From Sinonovacula constricta (taxonomy: Eukaryota > Mollusca > Bivalvia > Cardiida > Solecurtidae), in NCBI GenBank assembly GCA_007844125.1, contig CM017561.1:61423256-61487255 (forward strand): 64,000 nucleotides of DNA. Direction: 5' to 3'. How positions within the stretch are numbered: the stretch's first letter is position 1; every line of letters begins with the position of its first letter. The notes under the pieces were generated by a model. That model was not told where the DNA came from, made no database searches, and saw only the letters and a program-made list of their open reading frames with translations. Below, in pieces: positions 54,646 through 64,000 of this stretch. A program made the position numbers and the translations under genes.

Positions 54646-55960
54646 CGATGATACGGTGGTGATGAAAAAAAGAGAAGTTGTTGTAGTAGTAGTAGTAGTA
54701 GTAGAAGAAGAAGAAGAAGAAGAAGAAGAGGAAGAGGAAATGGCAGCATCACCAATATCCATCAGACAATAACACCAATTATTAAAACGAATGTAACTCC
54801 TCATTATTGAACACTCCTCTGTTGTCAGGTTGCGGCATGAGCCGTTCGGATATCGTGTTCGTGCTCGACTCCTCAGAGAGTCTTGGCATCACGAACTTCG
54901 AGCGCCTCAAGAACTTCCTGATGCAAATAGCCAATGAGACGGACGACCAAGACACTGTCAGAATGGGCAGCGTCACCTACCGCCATAATGTGTCGATCAA
55001 TTTCTTTCTCAACTCCTACAAAAAGGTAAACATGTCTTCATAAAACACGCTAACTTTTTTATGAAATAAGTGTACTACATAGTATAGACAATATAGAAGA
55101 AAAAAATCTCTAACACATAGCTTAATTTAGATATTGTAAATTTGTATATTAGTATTGGATACTCAAACAACTGACCATTTATCATTTGATTCACTGCAAC
55201 CCACATTAATCATGTATTGTTTAAGTACAGTTACTTTCTTTCGTTTGGTCTCAGTTTATTGTATTATATTTTATATCATATCATGACTCAATCTAGATAG
55301 CAAGTTATACTTTTGCAAGTTAATCCAAATAGGCTCTTTTTATCTCCATGATAAAATTCTTTAACAAATCACTAAATATAACTGATTGTATTATTTCATG
55401 AAATTCTTTAACCAAACTACGTTTTGTCCACCTCAGTCCAAAGACGTCGTGCAAGGCATCAGTACGATACCCTATATCAAAGGTAGTACAGATACTGCAT
55501 ATGGTATCGCTGTAGCTTTGGACAAACTGTTTGTAGAGAGTAAAGGAGACCGTCCTGAAGTCAATGATATTATGATCGTGCTGACGGACGGGGGATCGGA
55601 CGTTCCAGAGAATACGGTGGTCGAGGCACAGAGGGCTAAAGACGCAGGCATAAGGTGGGTAATTAACATTGTTGACCCGTTGGAGTTTTTAGGCATATTT
55701 GCCAATATCATTTGATGTTCAAAACCATAGGTGCAGAGATCAACAGTTGGTCTTCATCATATATTTTCTGAAAGACAGGTACAGAGCTTATTCGTCGATA
55801 TCTATCATAACAGCATATATCCGCTGGGATCTTATCAAAGCAAACCATTTGATTCTGTTAAAAATCACGGCCATGTCAGTAAAAGGAAGAAGATAGTAAA
55901 AGGAAGAAGATTGTTTTCATACATTCCTACTAGCGCCATTTAACAGTATAATGATCATCC

Positions 55961-56039
<79 letters not shown>

Positions 56040-59000
56040 CTCAATCTGTCATAAATTGACCACATATAACTGCGATTGCCTGATTTTAAATGGCAGGGTG
56101 ATCGCTATCGGCGTAGGCCAAGGCATCAACACTACAGAGCTGGAATTGATCGCATCGAAGCCTAAAGAAGTGAATCTCTTTATAGTGGATAATTTCGACA
56201 CTGCACTCGACAGTCTCCTGCAATCTATCTTCAGCACCACTTGCTCTGGTATGTTCACTTATTACTTATCTGACAGCCTTCTTTTTATCAATAGAACTAC
56301 AAAACAAGCAAGTTCAGAATTCACCCACAGTACTATTCGTCAATTAATCCATACACTGTTACAACACAAACAGTAGGACTTGCCACCTTCTTGTGATATC
56401 ATGGGAAATGACTGACCCAAAACATACCATTACTTTTCTCCATTTGTCGGAGCCGTCATATGTGCCAGTGAATTGCAATTGGGTCGGGTCATGGAGAAAA
56501 GATTTCCGCCGATCTGTCAACAACTGAACCAAATGGGAAGCCTGAAACCATTTCTTTTTCTTTTTTGAGGTAAATTAGAGATGTTTAACGACTCATCAAC
56601 AATATTTCAGTCGTTTCAAAAACGGACTACTTCTTTACAATAATAGCATGTACGAATCATTAATGACGACATGACACTAGGCCAACATTTAATAAAAGTA
56701 CAGTCATTCGTTTTTGCTGAACGTAAGAAAGAAAGACATACGTATCAGTTTAAAAAATGCGATTCGATCCGGGCTTTGATTAAGCCAAGACCAAACAAAT
56801 AAAAATAGAAATAAATTGTATGGAAAAATAAGAATGAGGGAGACCTACTTTGCTTCAATTATTTCTTTTTTCTTCAGACAAACCAATAGGCCCTGCTCCA
56901 GAAGGTATGTGATGCTTTGTCAATTACTTGTTCATTTAATGTCTCTGCACATGTATTTATGAACTGAAAGTGTGTTTCATTCTATTTACAATGTATACAA
57001 TGCCCATCACTGGCTAAAAGTAAACACGAGATAAAAGGAACTTACTTGTGTTAGTTAATTTTATGAACATGAGATAATGACAACTAAAATAGTAAAATGA
57101 GAAATGGTCGAAGTTGTGTAAACTTAACAGTTAAGTTTTGTGAATGAGAAACCCACGATGACGTAAAATATACTTTACTAATGTCTTTATACTTCACCAT
57201 ATCTTCGTACGCTAAACAGGATAATAAAAGGCTAATATTAAAATAAAAATGACATTATCCAGGACCTGTTTGCAAAAACCAGCCATACAATGAAACAGAT
57301 TCCATTTGCTGCGGAGATAAACTGTTTCCGCGAATCTACGGTAACGATACGGAGTGTTGTGGAGACAGCGCGATAAATAGCCAGACCCAGATATGCTGTC
57401 ACAACGAGAATCCTCAGCCGAAATTTGCCGGACAATTTACAAAGTGTTGCTGTTATGAATCTTACGACTCACGGGACTCCGTTTGCTGCAATAGAGTTGT
57501 AAGTTTAACTTGTATGCATAATTACGTTTACTACAGCAAATAATAAACAGGACCATATAGCGCAATCAGTAGAGCGTCGGCTCCATGTTGTATAATAGGC
57601 CCTGGACTCGAACCCGTGCCGTAACATAAAAGAAAGTTGCTCAAGCGGTATTGGTTTTGTAACATTGTTAAAGCTGAACCAGGTATAAGGATAATCTATG
57701 ACGTCAGGAAGTGCTAGGTTAGAGCTCTGTAAAACCGGTTTAAGCACCCCAGTCGGTCCATATTACCGACTGACCGTTCCAAGGCGGTAACTGTCGGGTT
57801 TGCTCTTTTCCTTAAACGACTCATCACAAATTTGTTCTTACTTTTCGCTTGGCTTGCATGTGAAATACCTTTGTTCTGTGCCTTTTCGGAGTTTGGTATA
57901 TGTTGCAATACTCATAGGACTTTGTCATATATTCTTTTTTTTGTTGGACCTGTGTAAGAATTATTTGATTCGATGCGGTTTTCTGCTAGAGATTCACGAC
58001 ATGCTATTTACAGTGAAGGCAGCACTATATATGCTTCATGTTGACAATGTCTCAATTAGCTGAAAGATTGTTCATGGAATGATACCCAACAACCAACTGA
58101 CATTAAAAAAATGAGCAAGATAAGGCAACCTCATATGGAGCTAGCTGATCAGGATCTACACTATTTGCTAAAGTCTGATCCTCAGTGCTAACAGGTTAAG
58201 ATATAAATGGGGTTTTAATAAGTACTTCCAGTATAATTAGGTCTAACAGCTAATGAGACAAGCCTGTATGTCATTCACAATTGCGTGAACCCGAAAATAA
58301 CTTTGATTTCCAAATCACGGTGTAGTTGCTTTTTCCGACAAAAAATTAGAGTTCGACCGCATAAGAACTTTCTTCGACTGGCGACGTTTTAAGAGTATCG
58401 AGGTTGAACAAAAGCGGCGTGCTTTCAAATCTTTGAGGGTTTAATTAGATCCTTCTGTTTATTGTCTATCCAAACACTTACTACCACTGTGTCGATTTTA
58501 TTTACAGTAACTACATTATTATTCTATATTAAAGAGAACTGAAAAATAATTAGCAAAAGAAGTCGTTTCGAGTTGGAACATGTTTTTGTTTATGTTTTCA
58601 GCATCTAGTTTAAGCTCTTATTTAACCTAATTTTTACTAAAAACTGTTCGTCAATAGGTCCAGCCGTTGGTTGCGGGCGATAGTACCGGTTGTTGTGGCA
58701 ACGTCAGTTATGACTTATCTGAGCGATTTTGTTGTAACGGTACGTAAATGTCAATGTGATATTATTGTCTTAAGATCTCTTCCTTACCCAGATAACATGG
58801 TAAAATCTTATTACAGGTCTAACAAATATAAAGCTGTGTAAATATTTGTGAATAAACATACGATCGAAAATATAGGATAGAGTCCAACCGCGAAACCGCA
58901 ATACTATGTAGTCAACACACTATATTTATATTTCGACATTTGACAAATTGGTGTTTTGCCGGATCCATATCTACTAAAGATCCTCAATAAAACATATCAA

Positions 59001-62000
59001 TTTAAGTCAGTTTTGCATCCTTCAATAACAAAGTTTTCATTGCTTTTATATAATATGATAAGTGAGACGGTCTAGAGGTCTTTGTCGTACTTAATGACTG
59101 CAGCTTAAACTAATGATTTCTAGTTTAATATTCGCCAGGTGTTATTTTTTCAATGCACTCAAAATCATAACTTAACAACGCTGTAGTATTTGCTTTTATC
59201 AATCAAATAATAGCATGCTGATATTTCTCTCTTTTTTAAGATATGCTGTTTCCACCACACTATCATCCAAATTGTTACGAATGTGACGAAGACATGGCAG
59301 TTCCAAACTTCGACGAGAACGTAAAGGTTTGTTGCGGTGGCAAGTTATACGACGCTGTCAATGGCAATGATACATGTTGCTGTGGTAAGACGCCCTTTGA
59401 TAATAAAAAGCAAATCTGTTGCGGCAATGTTATACAGGATCGAACATCTGGTGAGACATCTACATGTTGCGGCATTGATAATTTCAATCCAAAGAAACAA
59501 ATTTGTTGTGATGGTAAAGTTCAACGTATGACAGACAAACAGACTAGTTGTTGTGGCCCCAGCAGTTATGAACCAGAAACACAGGTTTGCTGCGAAGACA
59601 ACACCGTTCTTCCGAAAACGAAACCTACTGACACATGCTGTTGTGGTAACACCAGTTATACGCCAAGCAAAATGATCTGCTGTCACGATGTCCCACAACC
59701 ATCGTTTAAAAAAGCCACACAATGTTGCGGAATTGCAAGCTTTGATCCCTTTAAACAGCTTTGCTGTGATGGAGTTGTTCAGAATCTTGCAAAGGGTAAG
59801 AAGTCAATAACCAGATGCTGTGGAACACGTAGCTATGATACAGGAACGGATCTCTGCCACGAAGGTAAGATAAGAAAGTTGACCAAGCCTGGAGATGACG
59901 CCGTTTGCGGAGATAAATTTACTTATGACTCTAAAAGGGAAGTTTGTTGTGACGGTAAACCCGGCAAAGCATTTGGGGAAGGAACAAGGTGTTGTGGCCA
60001 AGAAAGTTATTCCGTCACGTCTGATATTTGCTGCGGTGGTATAATCTTTTCAAACAAAGGTAAGAACGCAAAGGACAAGTGCTGCGAAGGAATCGCCTAC
60101 AATTCAGCTCTAGACATTTGTTGCGATGGCAATGAGTTGCGAAAGAAACAAAATGTTAAAGACAACTGCTGCTGTGGCAAAAATGATACCATCAACACTG
60201 ACTCTGGTATTTGTTGTGAAGGAAAAGCACAACGCCGAATCGCCGGTGAAGCAACACGATGCTGTGGCGAACGTAGTTTCGATCCAGAAACCAGCATTTG
60301 TTGTGACGACGAAATCGTTAAGAAGCTGTCCCCCGCAGACAATTGGTGCTGCGGCAAGACGACAATGGACAGTAAGACAATGATTTGCTGCGAACGGAAA
60401 ACCCCAACCCATTTTATCACAGAGAACTGAGTGCTGCAAGGAAATCAGTTATGATCAGATAACGCAGATTTGTTGTGGTGGTAAGGTCAGAGACAAACTT
60501 AAGCCAGAAGATGACGGCTGTTGTGGGAAGACTACTTATGATGCTGGTAATGAAATTTGCTGTCAAGGCTTACCACAACCTGTTCCAGATGTAAATTCTG
60601 GTCATTGCTGCAAAGATGTAGGATACGATTCTAGCACTCATCTTTGCTGTGATAACCAGGTTGTCAATAAAACCACTGAGGAGGATGATGTATGCTGTGG
60701 AGGTGGCTCGGTGAATTCCGATAAGCAGATCTGCTGCGAAGGGGTCCCTCAAGATCTTGTAGGCGATCGGAGAACGTTATGCTGTCGAGAAACTTCGTAC
60801 GATTCTAAAAGGTCAATGTGCTGTCATAATAACATTGTTGCACTGGTAAACAGTGATGACAATGCCTGTTGTGGAGACACGACAATGAACTCAGAAACGA
60901 ATGTTTGCTGTATGGACATTCCACAACCAAAGAAAGCCGGTTCAATAACTAAATGCTGCATGGAAACAAGTTACGACCCAGGCTAAAGAATTGTGCGACG
61001 GCAACGACCTCATTTCAAAGGTCGATGAGAATGACAACTGCAGATGTGGAAGCACAACAATGAACACAAAAAACCAAGTATGTTGTTTGGGTGTTCCTCA
61101 ACCTCTGTATGGTGCATCCTCAACACACTGCTGTGATAAGGTCAGTTTTGACTCTGACACGCAGCTCTGCTGTAGTGGAGTAATCATAAATAAAGAAAAG
61201 CCTAAAGACGATGGATGCTGTGCTGGTAAATCATTTTCAACAAAGACAGACGTATGTTGTAGTGGAACGGTCAATCCTGGTTTTCGTGATGGGAGCGGAT
61301 GCTGTGGAAATTTAAGCTTTAATACAAAATCGCATTTATGTTGCGACGGCGAAATTCTAACTAAAGCAAATGAAGATGATGACCACTGCTGCGGTGCCAC
61401 AACACTAAACTCTCGGAATGGAATCTGCTGCAATAATGACAAACAGCCGTTTTACGGACCTGCAAGTAAATGTTGTGGAGATAAAAGCTATGACAGTTCT
61501 TCTCAAGTATGCTTGTGATGGCAGAATTATTGACAAAAGTAACAGTGGGGACAACTGGTGTTGTGGAAAAGTGGCGATGAATACTAATACACAAGTTTGT
61601 TGTGACAACACTGTTAACCCTGCATCTGCCGGACCACTGCAGACAAAGTGTTGCGGTCAAGTGAGCTACAACCCAGAGTCAGAACTGTGTTGTGATGGCG
61701 CACCAAGAGCCAAAACCAAGAGAAATGACAATTGTTGCTGTGGAAATACAACAATGAACGCCGAAGAACAAATTTGCTGTGAAGGGTCTATGCCACAAAC
61801 TAAGTATGAGGGACCGACAATGTGTTGTGACGGGATCAGTTTTGACACAAGAATGTTCGTGTGTTGCAGCAAACAGCTTGTAGAAAAACGATCAAGAAAA
61901 GACGATGGGTGCTGCGGTAATACGACATATGATTCAAATAAGGAAATATGTTGCTCAGGGGTTCCGAATGAGCTATACAATTCAACTGATTGCTGTGGAG

Positions 62001-64000
62001 CGGTCAGTTACGACATGGAAGCGGAACTCTGCTGCAGCAATCAGGAAATTAGAAAGAAGAACAACAGAAATGATGATTCGTGCTGTGGAGGCGAAACGAT
62101 GGATTCGTCATCTGATATTTGCTGTAATGGAGAACCACAACCGCTCAGAAATGGCGATAAGACACAATGTTGTGGAGAAGTGTCATTCGACTCCGACACA
62201 GAGCTTTGCTGTCAGGGTTCAGTGAAACCTAAAGCTGATAGAGAAGACAACACATGTTGTGGAAACACTTCTATGAATACAGAAACAGAAATATGTTGTC
62301 ACGGTGTTACTCAGTCTATGGTAAATCCAACGGGTACAAAATGTTGTATGTATTCAAGCTACGACCCAGAGAAACACGTATGTTGCGATGGTGAAACACT
62401 TGTTGAAAAACGGAAGCCTAATGACAATTGGTGTTGCGGTGAAACGACACTCAATACAATTGAAGAAATCTGCTGCAAAGGAAATCCTGTCCCAAAACTT
62501 GATGCAGAAGAGACACGATGTTGTGGTCAAGAAAGCTTCAATTCAAGTAAGCATATCTGTTGTGATGAAATGCTTGTTCGAAAACGTAATATAGATGACG
62601 ATTTCTGTTGCGGTGATACAACTTTAAATGCAATGAATGAGATATGCTGCGAAGGAAACCCACAAGAAAAGGTTGGAAAGCAGTTTACAACATGCTGTAG
62701 AGACAAAAGTTTTGACAAACGATCACACGTCTGTTGTGATGGCATGATTAGAACCAAACAAAAGCAGGCTGACGATGGATGTTGTGGAAATACAACCTTT
62801 AACGCAGAGAAAGAGATATGTTGTCACGGCGTACCCCAACCACTGGCAGGTGCTTTAACAAAATGTTGCGCAGAGATAAGCTACAACCCAGAAACAGAAA
62901 TGTGCTGCAACGATATTGTCACACCAAAGAGAAACGTCGAAGACGACTGTTGTTGTGGCATGACAACAATGAACACCGACTCAGAAATTTGTTGTTTCGG
63001 TGAACCACAACCAGCCCCAGGGGATGATTTTTACAGGTGCTGTGGTAAAGCAAGCTACAATCCGGACAATTACGTATGTTGCGATGAGGTACCAGTGCAA
63101 AAATCAAACAAAGATGATGATTGGTGCTGTGGAAACGTGACTTTTAACTCGGGCAAAGAAGTATGCTGTCATGGAACAACGCCTCAGCCAAAGAAAGATG
63201 ACAATACTAAATGCTGTGGCCTGGAAAGTTACTCCCCCGAGAAACACGTATGTTGCAATGATCAACTAGTTTTAAAACAAAATCCAGACGACGATGTCTG
63301 TTGCGGATCAACTACACAAAATTCTCTTACAAATATTTGTTGTAATGGAGTTCCACAACAGGGTGGTGCTGATTTTGACTGTTGTGGATTCGAAAGTTAC
63401 AATACGAAGTCTGAATCATGTTGTGATGGAATTGTAAGAAAGAAACGAAGTGGAAACGATAACGGCTGTTGTGGAACAACGACATTTAATGCAAGAAATG
63501 AAGTATGCTGTAATGGAGTACCTCAGCCACAGAAAGGTGGCAATACCAAGTGTTGTCTTACTTTAAGTTACAACGAAGAAAAGCAGATGTGCTGCAATGA
63601 GCAACTTGTAGAAAAACGAAGCAAATCCGACAACTGTTGTTGTGGTAATACTACAATTGACAACTCGAAAGAGGTTTGTTGTATTGGTGTTCCACAAACT
63701 GCCGTAGCTGCAGCCGATACAATGTGTTGTCAGGCTGCCAGTTATGATCCTAAAAGAAAAGTATGTTGCGATGGTATAAGCCTTGTTTCTAAAAAGGACG
63801 AAGCAGACAACTGGTGTTGTGGTGGTACCACCTTTAATACTGAGACAGAAGTATGCTGCCAAGATACGCCAGCAGCTAATTACGGGCCAAATACATTATG
63901 CTGCGGCACAATTAGCTTTGATGGAGATAGATTTGTCTGTTGTGATGGTAAGCTCGTTGAGAAAAGAAAGGCGGACGATGACTGCTGCTGTGGCAATACC
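51655..64000 (+). CDS. Galaxin-like giant secreted protein with VWA domain (5' part, runs off the window)
   Basis: Exons: 51655-51706, 52081-52110, 52390-52407, 52846-53019, 54829-55025, 55437-55654, 56097-56248, 56878-56904, 57263-57498, 58658-58739, 59241-beyond 64000. All junctions are GT...AG and in phase. Order: signal peptide, short linker, one galaxin-like block, VWA domain, linker, then a very long run of di-cysteine repeats. About 1,980 residues are visible and no final stop is reached. The start ATG sits in AGCCATGG and begins a clear signal peptide. The CC-X11-CC-X14-15 pattern matches galaxins, cysteine-rich matrix proteins of coral skeleton with relatives in molluscs. A structural extracellular role is likely; a gene symbol is not justified. 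Three +1 shifts in the last exon are described separately. Confidence 0.85.
52611..52686. repeat. (TG)n microsatellite
   Basis: About 75 bases of TG with a few CGTG interruptions, in the intron before the first di-cysteine exon. Confidence 0.97.
52846..53019 (+). CDS. First galaxin-like di-cysteine exon
   Basis: After an ACTAG acceptor the exon reads CGQNRTSEVCCSGQRFP, then TCCCADKGTFDPKDKVCC and GLDCCS at the donor. Four di- or tri-cysteine motifs fit the repeat found after the VWA domain. NRT and NAT are possible N-glycosylation sites. It starts and ends in phase 1. Confidence 0.85.
53541..54260 (+). repeat. Dispersed repeat (partial copy at 53.54 kb, fuller copy at 53.98-54.26 kb)
   Basis: The fuller copy has CAGGAAGTGCGAGGTTAGAG, CCGACTGACCGTTCCAAGGC and GGAGTTTGGTATATGTTGCA, ending TCATAGGACTTTGTCATATA. 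The partial copy has only the last part. The same family occurs at 57.7 kb (plus) and 20.4 kb (minus). The minus-strand ORF through it is shared with the 57.7 kb copy but shows no known motif. Confidence 0.75.
54575..54738. repeat. (GAT)n followed by (GTA)n and (GAA)n
   Basis: About 80 bases of GAT then, after a 25-base gap, GTA and GAA runs. It lies 90 bases upstream of the VWA exon 54829-55025. The strand is almost free of C over about 160 bases. Ser- or His-rich frames on the other strand are microsatellite artefacts. Confidence 0.93.
54829..56248 (+). CDS. VWA (von Willebrand factor A) domain exons with intact MIDAS
   Basis: Exons 54829-55025, 55437-55654 and 56097-56248, about 190 residues. 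The first beta strand and MIDAS read SDIVFVLDSSESLG (DxSxS at about residues 105-109). The MIDAS Thr is in KGSTDTAYG (175/177), and the last Asp is in IMIVLTDGGSD (208). The closing strand is RVIAIGVG, with the final helix before TTCS. All metal ligands are present, so divalent-cation-dependent binding to matrix proteins is plausible. The intron before the third exon has a 75-bp (AT)n ending about 60 bases from the acceptor. Confidence 0.93.
55963..56038. repeat. (AT)n tract next to an exon acceptor
   Basis: About 75 bases of AT ending 58 bases before exon 56097-56248, in the zone where branch point and pyrimidine tract normally lie. The acceptor itself (TTTTAAATGGCAG) has a weak pyrimidine tract. 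Confidence 0.95.
56878..58739 (+). CDS. Linker and first post-VWA di-cysteine exons
   Basis: Exon 56878-56904 encodes a 9-residue Pro-rich linker (DKPIGPAPEG across the junctions). Exon 57263-57498 has SICCGDKLFPRIYGNDTECC, then QICCHNENPQPKFAGQFTK and CCCYESYDSRDSVCC, the first copy of the repeat pair. Exon 58658-58739 continues with TGCCGNVSYDLSERFCCNG. Phases 1, 0 and 1 agree with the flanking exons. The large exon follows. Confidence 0.82.
57545..58100 (+). mobile_element. tRNA-derived SINE (family B) split by a nested repeat
   Basis: The head has A box TAGCGCAATCAGTAGAGCG and B-box-like GGACTCGAACCCG. The body runs to GGTATAAGGATAATC at about 57695. It is interrupted at 57703-57943 by the dispersed repeat also seen at 54.0 kb, then resumes with CGACATGCTATTTACAGTGA, AGGCAGCACTATATATGCTT and GATACCCAACAACCAAC. 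The order of insertion is therefore SINE first, dispersed repeat second. Confidence 0.7.
57703..57943 (+). repeat. Dispersed repeat nested in the 57.5 kb SINE
   Basis: Same family as 53.98-54.26 kb with over 90% identity by eye, except for an extra 13 bases (GCATGTGAAATAC region). Its edges are approximate. No terminal inverted repeats or poly-A tail were clear. Confidence 0.75.
59241..64000 (+). CDS. Giant exon: alternating galaxin-like repeats, open at window end
   Basis: After acceptor TTTTTTAAG, 4,760 bases encode about 27 repeat pairs of roughly 58 residues. Each pair is type 1 (CCG-TTMN-x4-ICCxGxPQP...TK) followed by type 2 (CCGxxSYDPxxxxCCDGxLVxK...DDNW). The CC motifs alternate at spacings of about 13 and 15-18 residues, giving about 100 CC motifs. 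The translation is open 59241-60430; after a +1 shift near 60395 it continues to 60986; after another near 60984 to 61518; after a third at 61513/61514 it is open without a stop to 64000. The last stretch has no in-frame stop over 2.48 kb. Repeats are diverged in DNA but constrained in protein, arguing for long selection on the cysteine framework. Confidence 0.87.

Noticed and set aside
54508..54804. Ser- and His-rich minus-strand ORFs
   Set aside because: These are the GAT/GTA/GAA microsatellites read on the other strand, inside an intron.
57545..57620. tRNA gene
   Set aside because: A- and B-box-like motifs are present, but the sequence cannot be folded as a complete cloverleaf by eye and continues into a SINE body.
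59345..63862. Minus-strand ORFs of 99-125 codons across the giant exon
   Set aside because: They are shadows of the CC-repeat code; the plus-strand frame has the constrained Cys pattern and continuous phase.

Overview
The window is eukaryotic nuclear DNA, AT-rich, with introns bounded by GT...AG, dense microsatellites, tRNA-derived SINEs, a mariner element and satellite arrays. The two host genes and the repeat style fit a lophotrochozoan, most likely a bivalve mollusc; that assignment is inference, not something I could search.

Region by region. (1) 401-13951, plus strand: the 3' part of a CTTNBP2 (cortactin-binding protein 2) orthologue. Thirteen exons join in phase and encode the last ankyrin repeats, a degenerate P-loop NTPase-like region, the conserved C-terminal domain and a Ser-rich tail. 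(2) About 14-34 kb: gene-poor DNA built by repeated local duplication. A 2.5-kb segment occurs at 17.3 and 31.6 kb; a 3-kb block is tandemly duplicated at 19-24 kb; a 38-bp minisatellite has 28 units at 30.5-31.6 kb. (3) About 34-45 kb: a mobile-element and satellite zone with (AT)n tracts of about 75-120 bp, a roughly 60-bp satellite, a complete but internally deleted mariner, a hAT-like non-autonomous element and a related truncated copy, and a broken multi-exon gene of a Mutator-like family with a DEDDh exonuclease fragment on the minus strand. (4) 45.4-51.6 kb: no gene seen. (5) 51655 to the window end, plus strand: a large secreted-protein gene. It has a signal peptide, a short galaxin-like di-cysteine block, a von Willebrand factor A (VWA) domain with an intact MIDAS, then a very long galaxin-like array. 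Most of the array lies in one exon that starts at 59241 and is still open at base 64000.

The galaxin/VWA gene is the most interesting object. Galaxins are cysteine-rich extracellular matrix proteins first known from coral skeletons. A giant array of alternating CC repeats fused to a metal-dependent adhesion domain suggests a disulfide-rich matrix, shell, cuticle or byssus-type protein, but this is inferred. Three isolated +1 shifts interrupt the big exon although the repeat code resumes perfectly after each. Apart from one degenerate motif at the exon start, all four departures from the CC motif fall as two neighbouring pairs around the same kind of loop, which hints at which cysteines bond to each other.
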